In this document: piece by piece, positions 26,201 to 40,170 of the stretch
Layout of the letters: each line of letters opens with the position of its first letter
Numbering within the stretch: position 1 is the first letter of the stretch
Program-made: the position numbers and the translations under genes
Origin: Whitmania pigra
Lineage: Eukaryota > Annelida > Clitellata > Hirudinida > Haemopidae
Direction of reading: 5' to 3'
Length of the DNA: 64,000 nucleotides
NCBI GenBank assembly: GCA_021613335.1
Contig: JAJTWR010000356.1
Location: 425,001-489,000 of the forward strand
The notes under the pieces: model-generated
Told to the model about the DNA's origin: nothing
The model's input: the letters and a program-made list of their open reading frames with translations, nothing else
Databases searched by the model: none

Positions 26201-29200
26201 ATCTCTGCATTTTTACTCAACCATGTCTGCCAACAAACCAACCATTCCGTTTCCCTGATTGATGAGAAGTTCGTGCCATCTGCCGTCATTTAGTCCGTCA
26301 CCGGTGGAAATTTTGAATGTTGATTGTCCTCTGCGAGTTCCTTGGGTGATGTTGGTTATGAAATAAAGATGTCCGTCCTGGAATTCAAAACCTGCTGCTA
26401 AACTTCAGGTCATTAATTTCTGATATTTTAAACAACGCTATAATTTCATTACTAATAATTATTCATATAATTTCATTATTAATTATTAATAGTTATTACA
26501 GTTATTATATTAGCATTGTAAGGGAGCAGCTAAATTGGAAATATTCCATGCTACCTTCAGAGACAGATGCCCCTGGTTTCCGGGCTCGTCCTTGTACCAC
26601 AGAAGTCCGTCCGGCCTGTTCGTCTGGAAGCGAATGAATATCGTCTCGTTGGTGTTTTCGAAGTTGTCGTAGAGATTGGAACCGTCAAAATGTATGGAGG
26701 ATCTTCCATCGAAGAGAGTCCACTTTTTGTCCGAGTAGCCCGGTCGAGGAGTGGTAGTGGTAGTGGTTGTGGTGCGGATGGTTTGCATTGATATGAGTCT
26801 CTGGTCTTCCTCTATTTGGCATATTATTAAGTCATTGATTAAGGGATGTAATTGGCATAACAGTTATTAATTAATGAATATAATGATCACAATGATTATT
26901 GATTAATGGATATAGTGGACATAATGGTTATTGATAATGTTACATATGTTACCATAGAACTGAACCCAGTATCATATTGATCGCATAAAGCATGCTATTT
27001 TATATTTCGTTAAAGCAATTAATTCACAAAATGCAGAATGCAATTGAAAGGACAAAATAAGATTACAGAAATTTGAAAAGTTTGATTGGTGGAGCTTGAT
27101 ATGATCATACCTGGATTGATCAAGAATGGAATGAGCCAATCTCTCCTAGCTTCATAAAGCTCAAGGTCATCCACAACCACATTTGCGTAATTTTCTCGGG
27201 TCATGTCCGTATCGGCTCGACCGACATAGAAGGAACCCGACTGGTTGTATTCTCCGGACGGAACCTTTTGTGCAATCAGGCTCTCGTCGACCTTGACATT
27301 GTTGACATACATGGTCAGTCCATCAGCTGGATGCCAGGACAGATCAACCTGATTGGAAAAATAATTACCTTGATAATTATATAATTTAAATTTGCGATTA
27401 GTCAATTCGTTAATTATATAATTTCCATTTGTGATTAGTCAATTCATTAATTATATAATTTCCATTTGTGATTAGTCAATTCGTTAATTTCCTTTTACTA
27501 ATTTTATTAATGCAACTTAATAAATTCATCTCCAAACCCACCTGGTTCCACATGTCCTTCACCAGAGGGCTTGAGTAGGTCCTCCAAGCTTGTCCATCAG
27601 TCTTTACCTCACCAACCAACTGGCCACCCTGCTGATAGAGATTTAAATAGGGTGATGACATGAAGTAAGTGTTGTCCTGAAGTTGATGGGGGAGGATTTT
27701 TATCCTCCCCGTGAAACCCCTGGGGCAGTTGGTGAGGTCGCCGTCGCAGATGGCTTCTCCGCCGACATCGACGTACTGGTTGCGTCCGTCGAGCTGGACG
27801 CCCCTCCCGTGAATTCCGTGGACGACACCGGGCTCCCCGTAGACATAGACAGTCCTGTTGGAGTTGAGAAGCTGGTTGCCTCTTATTTCATCCATCTGAA
27901 CCTTCAAATTCCTGACTGATGTGTCTAAAAAAAAGAGCCCTCGGGTGCATTAATTGATTGAAAATATTTTGTTATATAACAAACACTTAATAAGGAGTAT
28001 TAGAGACTATTCTAGGTATACAAAGCAAAAGCTGAGAGAGAAATGTGGGAGGAGTTTGAATAGATTATTGAATATTGAATATTCATCAAATGAGAAATCA
28101 CCAAATAAACAAACACTTACCATCCTGTATAAAATCAAAGGCTTTCAGGTGATCTCTGCCAGCAAACCAGAATTCCAGCTCATCCACCAGACCTTCGCCA
28201 TACTGTCCGTCGGGAATGTCGTCCGAGGGTCTTCCCAGGTACACCACTTGATCCCTCCTCTTGGTAGGTACCGTGGTGTGGTGCGTGGTCGAGGAGACCT
28301 CTGTCCCGTTGACGTAAATTTGCACCCCTTTCCTCTGGTCCCAGGACAGGTCCACCTTCTGCCACTCCCCAGGTTTTATTTTGTCCGTGGTCACTTCCCA
28401 GACTTCGTTCCCCATTTGGAACCGAGTCACGTACTGGAAAAATGCAAACAAGTTTTCGAGGCTTATAATTTTGTATATATTATTGTGTATATTATTGTCA
28501 TGTTATCACAATATACGTTGAAGCTAAAGACTGAAGAAAAAGAAATTCAGCAAAATGAGAGCAGGAATGAAACCTCAAAAAGCAAAAGAATTCATGAACT
28601 CTTGTTAACAACAAAGAATTCCCTTAAAATTAAATTAAAATTAAGAGAGTCCTTATTATCAATTAGATAATAAATCTGAGTATTAATAATAAATAATAAG
28701 AGTAATTGATCTCTCTGATCATCTCAACAAGAAGCCCAACCAACCCGTCCATCTTTGTAGAAGAAGGAGTAACCACCGGACGAAAGAATGTACCCATTCT
28801 GGGTGGGTCTATCGCCGGGCTTGAAGAGAAAGCCCGCCGTGAGTCCATGAGTGCACCTCGACAGGTCGCCCATGCAGTTTGACCTCTGATCTCCCAAGGT
28901 CAAGTAATGACCATCTCCAACCTGGATGGCATTTCCCACTTTCCCTTGCACCAGGTGAGCCCCGTTGTGCATGGTGATGTCAAAGTCTGGATGGAGGATC
29001 TTGATTCCTTTCTCCTTCTCCATTGGAAAGCTGTAATGCTGGATGTGACCTGAGAGAAAGAAAAAAATTTTGAATTTGCATTATATAATTGAGGCGACGG
29101 CGATGATGATGATGATCATTATGACGATGATGATAATAATATTAATAATAATAATAATACATTTTTCTTTATTTAGATATTGTTTATTTTTAAAGCCTGA

Positions 29201-29319
29201 TGATGATGATGATTTTTTAATCTCTTGATGAGACTTGGCAATTTTGTCCAGCTCTTTAGCTGAGTTTGATTTTGAATAAAATTATAATGATGATGATGAT
29301 GATAATAATAATGATGATG

Positions 29320-29396
<77 letters not shown>

Positions 29397-32300
29397 TACC
29401 CCTGAGGATGTAATCAAAGGCCATCAGATAATCCCTGTGACTCTGCCAAACCTCCAACTGATCTACAAGACCATTGGCACCGTTGGCACTGTGAAGGGGG
29501 GTGTCCCTGGCATTTGCATACCCCACAATGAAGTTGCCTTTTGGACCCCTCCTGGTTGAGAGATTGGCTGGGGTTAGCTGTCTTCCGACAAGCTCATTGT
29601 TCATGTATAGCTGAGGAAAAAGTGTAAAAAAAAAAAGGTCAATGATAAGTATATCATATATTATTATTATTATTATTATTATTATAATCTATTATTGTAT
29701 GTTAACATCACACTTACCATGATTATTGGCATTAATTAATAAATTAGTATTAATAACTAGTTGCTTAGTATTGTTCATTTATAATAACGCCATTTTACCT
29801 CCAGACCCTTGTCCGGATGCCAGGTGAACTCAAAAAAGTGCCAAACATTTCTCTCCGGGTTGGGTATGGAGACTTCCCAGAGTTGGTTGCCCCTGTCGAT
29901 GGATACAAACAATCGACTGTCCTTTTCGAACATGCTCACACCACCACCGTTTGAAAAGTAATAGACTCCTGGTTAAGAAATATTTCCTATCTTAAAATAT
30001 TTCATTGTGATGTGGAAAATTTTAAATTGAAAATAATAATGACTGGTGGATTATATAATTATGAATTACCAGATAAGAAATAAAGTTAAAGGTTAAGTAA
30101 TATTATGCAATCAATAATCCACATAATTACATTAGATGATAACATTCAATGATTAATAAATGTTGTGTAGCTAGTAAACAATGATAAAAATAATAAGTTG
30201 GACTTGCCATCTTTGTGCTCCTTAAAATTGAAGAAGAACGATCCAGTAAAGCCATGAAAACATTTGGTCAAATCTCCGAAGCAGTTGTCCAAATTTCCAA
30301 CATCCAGGTACTGCTTGTTCCCGTCAAATTGTATGGCCTTGTTGAGTTTTCCAGGAACAAGGACGGGGTTATTATGGGCAACCATGTCCAGTCTGCTCTG
30401 TCCAATGGTTCCTCTGTCCAGCTGATCCATGCTGATCTGCAGACGCTGTGGAGTTCCTAGAGTAACGACAGAGAAATGGCATGAGAAATGATTCTATTCG
30501 AAAGGTTAGCTTTTTTAAAAAGCAATGACTAACAGTTAATACTGTTATTATTATTATTATTACTAGTGCAACTATTAACAATAATATTAAATTAAATACA
30601 TTAATAAAAATAAAAGTAAAATAAACCCCACCTCTTTGAATGTAATTGAAGATCCCGAGGTAGTCCCTTTTGGCGAACCAATAGCGGAACTCGTCGACGA
30701 AGAACGATCCGTAGTGGGAGCCCGTCTGAGTGCCATCCCCTCTGCCGATGTAGAAGTTGTACCTCTCCGGGTTGGCGTCGTCGAGGCCGGCACGGGGGAC
30801 GGTGGCATTGGTGGAGGCAACCAGCTGTTGGTCGATGAAGAGCTTGAGGCCGGTGCTCTTGTGCCACTCGATTTCCAGGAACTGCCATTCGTTCGATCGG
30901 ATCTTGTTGGTTTCCAAGTGCCATTCGTGAGCCGTCGTCTTGGCCGTGATGCTCGTCTTGCCGTTCTCTACCTGCCTCAATTTGATTCCGTTGCTGTTGT
31001 AATAGGTGTTGAAACAGAGTTAAATTAAGAGAAAACCATTGGCAGAATCTTTCTTTATATTCATCAAGCCTAAAAGCTATGAAATTGGATGAAAATGGCA
31101 GTAGTTAATAAAAATAAATTATCTGCATTACTGATTGTACTAATCACAACAACCAATCAATCATTGATCAATCAATCAATCATTCCAGCACCTTCCAGTC
31201 GAGATAATGTCCATCCCATTCTCAAGACTGATCGGCTTAATCCAGAAGGTGAGTAGGGCACCTTGTCTGCAGACATCCAGGTTTCCAAAGCAGGTGTCTT
31301 CCTGTCTGCCCAGGGAAGCATAACCTCCGTCCAGCTTGAGGGATTCGCCCAACTTTCCAGATGAACGACCTGTTGTGCCCGAGACTTCGATGTTCAAGAT
31401 GGAATGCAGAGGTTTATTGTCATCAGTCCACTGGTCAAAGGAGATGTAGTGCATCCATGGTCTGCCTGGAAAGTATCATTGTCATTATTAATTTTTTTTG
31501 TCATTATTGTAAGTTTTTTTTTATGTAGAAAGTCATTGAACTTATAAACATGTTTCAAGGTGTAATAATAAATTTTATAATCAACTAATAATAAGTTCTT
31601 GAAGTTCTAAATATTATTTAAATAATATCACTATTAATCAAATAATAATCAACACTGAACATAAACATCATTTAAATAATTTAGATATTGAAACGATAAC
31701 CACCTCTTAATATGAATCCAAGTCGAATAAGCCTCGCCCTGTCTCCATACCAGAGTTCAAGGTCATCGATGAAGATGTCGGCCTTCCTCCCCTCGGGGTG
31801 ATCCGGTCCCGGACTTCCGACGTACAGGTGGCCGTCCCCCCCGGTGGTCGTCCTTCTGCTTTGGAATACCTCGGACTGACTCACCAGATTCTGATCCACA
31901 AAGAATGACAGTCCTCTTGTCAGATCCCAGGTGCATTCAATGAAGTACCATCTGTTTGTGGACGGGGTACTGGGCCAAGTGGTGTGCCACACCTTTGCAC
32001 CTGATTTAATGGGTAATTCACAAGATAAAAAAGGTCGTTTTAACATCAAGCGGTATTATTGGAAGATGTTATCTTCATTTATATCATCTAAGTAATTATA
32101 TCATAAGTTATAACTAACTAACTGTTTGTGACATCATACTTAACCTAACCTCATCACCATTATTATCACAACTCATAATCACTGCCACAAACAATTACTG
32201 CTACCACCTTGTTCAGCCTCAGCAATAAGTTGTCCATTTTTAATGTATATCCTCAGTCCTTCATCACCAGTAGAAAGAATGTAGGCTCCATTCTCAACAG

Positions 32301-35300
32301 ACTTGAAGTTCAACCAGAAAGCCACTGTTAAGCCATAGAGGCAGAGACTCAGATTGCCAATGCACGAATCACTCTGAAAGCATCCATCAATGAAGTTGGA
32401 CTTGTCCAGACTGACGGCATTGTTTATCACGCCAGGCACCACCCTGGGATTGCCCACGATTCTGGCCTCTCCCCCCTTTACGTCCTTCATGTCTTCTCTG
32501 TCCATTGGCAGCTTGATGGAGTACAGAGGACCTGGTACAGAACAGTATATGGTATACCAAAACTTAGAAAATTAAGACATTGGAAATGCTAAAAAATATC
32601 ATTTGAAATCATAAAACAATTATTTATTTAATTTTTGTTCATTTTCAGTAAACGCATATTTTCTTTGCAACGCATTTATGTCAACGGAGCCCCACCACTT
32701 TCTCGGATTTGCGTCTCGTTCCTGAAAGCAGACCAAAACTGGAACTCGTCGACCCAGATTTTGTTCTTGCCCAGAACCACGGAAGCATCGTTCGGCCTCC
32801 CGACGAGAAAGTTCTTGTAGTCGGGGTTATCCTTTGCTCTTTCCTCCCTCGGTACGACGAAAGAATCCGCTCGGGTTCCATCGACGTACAGGTAGAGGCC
32901 AGCACCCTGGTCCCAAGTGGCTGCTATGTGGTACCAGTTTCCTGGTAACACTCCATAAACTCCAGTCACCCATTCCTTTCCCAACTTGTTCTTGAACTTC
33001 ATCTTCAAGTATCCCTTGTTGTAGATCATGGCGACACCGTGGTTGTCGCTGCTCTGTCCCCCGTTCGACAGGTACACGTGGTCTCCGGCTTTTACGGGAT
33101 GGGAGATGTTGAGCCATAGGGAGAGAGTGTAGCCTAAGTCAGGAAGTAATAAATACAAACATTATTCATTAATTTACTAATTCACTCGATTATTTCTTAA
33201 CTGTGTCTAAATTGTTTATGTGTTGTGGTGTTTTTTCCTGCTGGCAATTTGAATGCAAAGCCCAAAAATGAATAAAAGTTACCAGATTAAGCACTAATCA
33301 TTTTTTTAAATTTATTTATTACATTCTTTTCCTGTATTTTCATTTTCACCATTCATTACCAGTTGATAGGAAATCAATGGTTCTAAGCAAAGAATTCAAA
33401 TTCAAGCTGCAAACAAGGAAATCGAAAACAACTTTCTAAACTCCACTTTAGCAGTGTTGATAGTCTCATGCAAAAATCGCTTACTCTGTCAACAAATAAC
33501 GAATAAAATAAATCTCATCACCAAATGGCAGATGGTTACCATTGCTTGAATTTACTTCACAGAATTATTATAATTTTGTTCGTACACGTTTACAATTCAA
33601 TCATACCTTCCATCTGCATTAGAGATTTTTAAAAGTTAATTACCGCTAATTTAATGTTACACGACTGTTGAAAGATGTTGCATAACAAGCAATTATTTTG
33701 TTGATTCAAATGTTTGCCTGCCTTATTTGAGCTCTGCATCCAATTAGGAAGGGAAGGTATTTTTCAAATGAGGTAATCAAGAAAAGTGACAAATCATTGG
33801 CACTTGAATAGGTCCTAAAATTGGATTGCTCATAACCGTTTTGATTTTATTTCAAAAATTCAACACAATCAACCACAAATTTTCATGATAAACTAATCAA
33901 ACAAATCAGCCAGGCTTCATTTATGTTAGATAATATAATAATTGCACACCTTGGTCGCACTTGGTCAGATCCCCGAAGCACTCGGCCCTGTGCCCAGGAC
34001 CGCTGACTGTGATGGACTTCTCGGAGTCGACTTCGATGGCCGTGTTGTTGACGCCGGGCACCAATATAGGGAGGCCGTGGACGTACGCTTCTAGGCCGTC
34101 GTTTTCCAGGAGATTGCCCTTGAGGGTGTCCATGGAGAGATGGTAGTGAGTGACACCGCCTAAGAAGAAAAGAAATATTGATTGAATGTTGATGTTGTCA
34201 GAGTCTTGCGATTTGATTGAGATGAATGAACAGGTTAACATTAAATAAATGTTTATTGTCGATACAAATACAGTTAGGCAGCGATTAAAAATGAATGTAA
34301 TGATCATAAAAAGTGTTAAAATAATAACAATGACAGTATGAAATAGAATTCTAGTGAAAAAAACAAGTAATTAATAATCTAAAAATTATAAGACATAATA
34401 AATTGATAAATGATAATAATGTGAATGCAACATCTTGGTGATAATTATTGAAGATGAGAATATAATCTGTAGCAGATTACATAACAATTCGCAATTTAAA
34501 ATTAGATTCAGATTTTGAAGTTGGTGTGTAACAATATCCGGAAAGTCAAAAGGAATGAAAACAAACGGATGTCTCTGAATAAAGCCCATGAACTTGTCAT
34601 TGCCAATTCACCAACGAATGCATAATGCAGAAACTTAAAGGTCTCAAAAAAAATTAACTGCTCAAAAGAAATTTTGTTTCTCAAAATTTGAAGAAAAAAT
34701 AACAAAATGCTTAATGTATCCTATTATAGTTGTCTTATCATTATGGTTCCACAAACTCCAAGAACAATAAATAATCGATGAATTAATAATATTCTTGGAA
34801 TTTTATCCATTTGGGGTTTATATCATTAACATAAGAAATATTAAAATAAGAAAAAGAGATTTTAGTCACCTTAGAGGTGATCTAAGTAGCAACCAGACAA
34901 ACATGTACAAGCTTGAAATATCAAGCTCAGGAGCATTTTTTAAAAAAATGCCTGTTATGAATTATTGTTATTAATCGACAGTTGAAATAGTTAATTTTGA
35001 TTAATTGTATCCAACAGGCCTCTCAGAGAAGCAGAACCATTAGAAGTCTCATTCAAGGTTTGTAGATGATCCAATTTCAGAATATTAATTTTAATCCAAT
35101 TTAAAAAAATTAATTTTAATCCAATTTTAAAATATTAATTTTAATCCAATTTTAAAATATTAATTTTAATCTAATTTTAAAATATTAATTTTAATCCAAT
35201 TTTAAAATATTAATTTTAATCCAATTTTAAAATATTAATTTTAATCCAATTTTAAAATATTAATTTTAATACAATTTTAGAAAAAGAATCAAACAATTTT

Positions 35301-35511
35301 TCTTTTGCAAGTTCTGGTAACTTTAACTGGCAACAAAGAGAATGAACATGTGCTTTTACAAGAGAGAACAAACAGACAGACAAACAGACAGATTCATTCT
35401 GACGTCTGCTTCTCAGTAGAACAATGCTAATTGCTGGACCACATTTGTTAGTTAATCAGTCTATTGGACTGCCAAAATGTTTTCATGCCTGGGGTGTAAT
35501 TGCATCACTGC

Positions 35512-35551
<40 letters not shown>

Positions 35552-35567
35552 GTGATGATGATGGTGG

Positions 35568-35638
<71 letters not shown>

Positions 35639-38600
35639 ATGATGGTGGTGATGATGGTGATGATGATGATGGTGATGATGGTGGTGGTGATGGTGATGAA
35701 AAAAGCAGCAATTCTAAGGTGATGGAGAAGGAATTATTTGCAACTGTGAACAATTTATTGTGAAAGTGAACATTTGTGCAAGAATATTTCCCTTTAAATA
35801 ATCACAAAAATATAACTTCTAGATTAAACAAGACAAAGATAGTATTTTATGTACAACAGACCTTGGACAGTCATATATTTATTATTTATATTTATCAATT
35901 TTAATGATTCAATATCTCATATGAAAAACTGCACCTTTAATTCATAATACTACAGTTAATCTTTTATTCATTTATTCGATGAAGAGCTAAAATCCAGCAA
36001 ATCTCGGAACATCTCCAGATGCGAGAGATGCTCAGAGAAAATGCTCAGGTGGAATGGACCGATTATGACTAATCGCTCCACTTTTCCAACCGACCGGAAT
36101 GCAAAAACTCCGGATTACTGCTGATGAACGGAATGATCTCGTGAGCCTGGGTGGTGATGCTGGAGAGTGAATATCTTCCATTGTTCTCCTGAGAGGCAGA
36201 TTCCGAGATTTTATTACCAGCAGAAAGATTCAAGGAACCTTATGGATATTCTTCCAGTCTGTTCTCAAGAAGCTTCCAGAAGAATTATAGTCCATTATAG
36301 TCCATTGTTGAAGATAAACCAAACAATCAAGACATTGTCTTTCTTTAATTTTAATTGAATGATTTTGCTCTTCACTTTTCCATTACAGAACTCTTTTTCT
36401 CAATTCATTTATGACCCACACCCACCCACACCACCCACACCATCCACACCCATCCATCCACCCACCAACCCCCAACCACAAAGAGATTCTTAGAAGGAAA
36501 TTCTCTTCGCTCGTTGATGAAGAATAAATGTTATGAATAAAGAGCCCGTGGCAAATATGGCCTTTGAGTTAATATTTTTATATATTATATTTATATTATT
36601 AATAAAGCAATATTATTAATATATTTATATTATTGCAATAGCAAATGCAATCTGTATGGGTATATATAATTTACCATTCAAGTACATCTTAATCAACTGA
36701 TTCAAATTAATTGGTAAATAAATCAACATTTTTCTTTGATTCCACATTACTACCTCATCAATATTAAGTAGTCTGGCATTGATACGATTAAAACTATTAA
36801 ATATTAATAACTATTAAATAATAATAAAAATAATAAATAAATAAATATAAAATAATATTCACATTAAAATGTTTCAAGTGTATAAAATGAGCTATTTTTA
36901 TTTTATTTATTTAGTTATTTATTTATTTGAAATCACATCTAAATCAATTTTAAAGATTCACTAGTAGACCTAAGCACTTATAAAAATCTGTGGCCTGTAA
37001 CAATGTCCTGAATGGTGAATTTGCCTGAATAATGAGTCTGTTAAACTTTGCAGAAGAAAGCAACATTTGTTCGTGAGAGTGAAGTTCTACTCAAGTTATG
37101 AAGAGAAAGTTGGTCCAATTTATTCATCCTATATTTATCCAATTATAGACAAAAATTAGTAATTATTTAGTTATAGGCAAAATTTAGTAATTACCCAATT
37201 ACAGGCAAAAATTGGTAATTATCCAATTATAGGCAATAGCTACAAGCTAATATGTCCACAGGCATAACCTTTACTTTCTACAGCCAGGTAATTTTTTATA
37301 ACTACGACTCAGTTGTATGAAGTATCCGAAAAATTTATTTGAAACAAAAAATTTGAAGCAAATGATGATGGTGGTTATTATAATAAATTATTATGTTATT
37401 ATTTATTATTAAAGGTTCGCCATCCCACGTAACACATTTAAGAGGGACCTCATATTATTGTTTCCTATGCTTGTTAGTGTTAGTGTTGTTGTTGACGATG
37501 GTGAGCTATTATTGGCTCACTTCGCTCATCAGCAACAATAACAACAACCTATTAGCCTGCTTGAGATCACAATAACAAATTAAATTTAAACTGTAATTTA
37601 GCAATAATCACCAACTATGGTAAAACTACTACAAAGTTGAATTACTGAATTTATTTAAATTAGTGAATAATTTAAGAAATAGTAATAATAAATCTAGGAA
37701 GAGTGAGGAACATCAAAGTTACAGGATAACTGAATCACGGTGATGCTGACAGAAGATTTATGAGCTTTACATAGATAGATCATCCACTGAGATAAGTTTA
37801 TGTTGTGAATGGTTGAAAATAATCATAATAAATAATATAACAATTACAACAAATGTAAATATTGTAATATTGTAATAACAACAAGTAAGTACATTTAATT
37901 ACAAATACAAAGCATTTAGAAAATAATTATAATAAACAAGTACTTTTAATTACATATACGAAATACATTTGATCAAGCAAGCTCGTCTTGAGGGCAGGCA
38001 TGCTTAGCATATTCATGAACAGCCACGGTAAAGCGTGTCGAATTACACAACAAATCCTGAGTCACGTGTACTCCAGTGGAATGCATCATGCTTCACATCA
38101 TCATTTTCCCTAATCGCCATCTTCATACCGCTCCGTTAAACAAACACCATATCACCCATGAGTCCTGGCAATGCAATACCTGGTAATCGAGAATAATGAC
38201 CTCATTCAGAGAGGCTGACAGACAAAAATCCGCAAAAATGGAACAGCATCGGGAAAAAAAACATTATCTTCTGAGCCACGGAAATCCATCGTAATTCCAT
38301 TTCGGATGAATGTCCTAGCATCAGCTCACGAAGACCACGAATTGTGAGAAGTTATTATACATCGCACTCAGTGACCAGCAACACCAATCATTATTAGTTC
38401 TGTGAACGTTGAGTCAAAATGACGATTCATCTTGGGAGCTTGGGTGATGATGATGGTGATGATGATGACGACGATGACGATGATGATGATGATGATGATC
38501 TGGGCGCTGATGACAGTCCTTGATTCGTAATCAGCGGATGAGACGTTAACAAGATGACAAATCTCACCACTGGTGAGGTATAAAAAAATAAACAAATATA

Positions 38601-39734
38601 AATTATATTTTTTCAAATATTTCTGCACTGAATCCGTGCAAAAAAAACGGATCTGGTTGAAACCGTACTTAGCAAGAAATGTTCCCCTTCCCCTCCCCCC
38701 CCCCGTCTCGCAAAAAAAAACTAAATTGATTTCTCATTAGTTCCTATATGAGTGCAAGTAGCTGATGATGAAGCTATTACATTCTTTTATATGCCTAGTT
38801 CGAAAAAACACCGTTAGCAAATAAAGTAGCTGCTAGTTAGTCGAAACATAACACGTATATACTTACAGGAGTAACCTAAAACCAGAGCCGGATGATGATG
38901 AAGACAACGATGATGATGGCGATGGCGATCATAGTGATGAAGATGATAATGAAGAAGGTGATGATGATGATGATTACGATAAAGGCGACGATGGCTGTTA
39001 ATCAGACTTGTAGATTTGCAAGATTTGAAGATGATAATCTCGTAGAAAGCGTTGCAAATGAATGATAGACGACGACGACAAATCAAAGCCAAGATATTTA
39101 AAAAACTGAAATCCTAACAACTAAAAGAGATCACTTCAGCTCAGCTCTTTGCAGGTGTTTGATTTAGTTTTAGACAGCACGAATGGGAATGCAAGAATTC
39201 TTATCAATGCTTTCTCACTCACTTGGTGGTCCCGTACTTACATTATTCCTTCAGAAGTTTATCTCAAAAAAATTATGTCGCGCGAGCTTGCTTGCACATT
39301 CGACGATGATGAGTAATAAATGATGATGATGATGATGATGCTGATGATGATGATGATGATGATGATGATGACGATGACGACGATGGTGGCAACAACAACA
39401 AGGTAATTGTTGTGCACGGAAATTCTTTTCAGATGAAATTATTGGAGATACAATCTGCCATCCATTCATGCTCAGCAAGCTGTCACGTTCAAATCTAATA
39501 ATTACGTACTGCTTTCACGATTGTCATCATCATCATCGTCGTCGTCGTCGTCATCCCATTCAACAGTGATTGTACTCAATAAGGAATTTAGATGGCAGAA
39601 GAGATGAAATGATGTCTGGATGACATGACTGAAGCACTAAAGCAAGTATTATTTCGAAACTTCAAATTGTCGTGTTCCAAATGACATTCGGTCACCCACG
39701 TTGAAAATTATCAATGTCAGCATTGTCGTCGTCG

Positions 39735-39782
<48 letters not shown>

Positions 39783-40102
39783 CCATCACCATTATCATCT
39801 TCGTCTTCATCATCACTGCTATCTTGTAATGACTAACGGCATCGCATCGAAATGCATCAGTGCGCAGGAGTCATGGCAGTCGATTTCTTTGACATGCGCA
39901 GTTAATTCCGACAGCCGGCGGAGGAAAATCAAAGGTAGGGCAATTAAAATTAGGAAACAGGATTCACTTTTAAACGAGTTTATCTCGAGTTTGTGCGACA
40001 ACACGCCGAAGTTGATGGCAACAAGAACACCGGCTATCTCTGACAGCTCGGTGTGTTTTTCATTAGCCTATCGATGCGCTCTGTTAACTGATATAATAAT
40101 AG

Positions 40103-40170
<68 letters not shown>

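Larger units (their letters stand above)
20647..26811 (-). other. Segment: neurexin-like LamG/EGF block (exons 17-30)
   Basis: Exons: 26811-26555, 26377-26243, 25967-25812, 25663-25368, 25284-24779, 24493-24276, 23987-23876, 23548-23265, 23093-22616, 22330-22211, 22087-21909, 21570-21405, 21055-20945, 20758-20647. It opens with eight threonines and PRP, then five LamG domains, each with an N/D-G-x-W-H-x-V/L-type strand and a G-x(2)-N or G-C closing motif. Two EGF modules are seen: C-E-K-S-P-C-K-H-G-T-C-R in exon 21 and C-S-A-N-V-C-Q-H-F-G-V-C in exon 26, both ending C-x-C-x(7-8)-C. The order LamG-LamG-EGF-LamG-LamG-EGF-LamG mirrors neurexin repeats. The intron after exon 21 needs a GC donor (GCGAGT) to keep the last EGF cysteine. 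Confidence 0.85.
27111..34159 (-). other. Segment: six tandem lectin-like (axotactin-type) units (exons 4-16)
   Basis: Exons: 34159-33950, 33133-32696 (unit 1); 32531-32205, 32000-31704 (unit 2); 31465-31192, 30993-30632 (unit 3); 30456-30208, 29968-29799, 29610-29400 (unit 4); 29049-28745, 28433-28121 (unit 5); 27924-27542, 27348-27111 (unit 6). The units are 216, 208, 212, 210, 206 and 207 aa. Each first half carries C-x-G-[DN]-L-x2-C (for example CFGDLTKC, CIGNLSLC, CMGDLSRC). Each second half carries a W-x2-G/K-G-L strand, a DG/NN hairpin, F/Y-x-G-R/S and a D-[DE]-[LF]-x-[LFY]-[WY] end. This is the concanavalin-like LamG-type jelly roll. The end of exon 6 could be 32208 instead of 32205. 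The intron after exon 10 uses a GC donor. Confidence 0.82.

Noticed and set aside
29266..29559. Plus-strand Ile-rich hydrophobic ORF
   Set aside because: The hydrophobic run is an AAT microsatellite, and the rest is antisense to exon 12.
35071..35270. CRISPR-like repeat array
   Set aside because: The repeats are direct and contiguous, with no unique spacers, and the genome is a eukaryote.
35477..35763. Long poly-Asp, poly-Ser and poly-Met frames
   Set aside because: They are readings of a GAT/GGT microsatellite. All frames are open and nothing flanks them.
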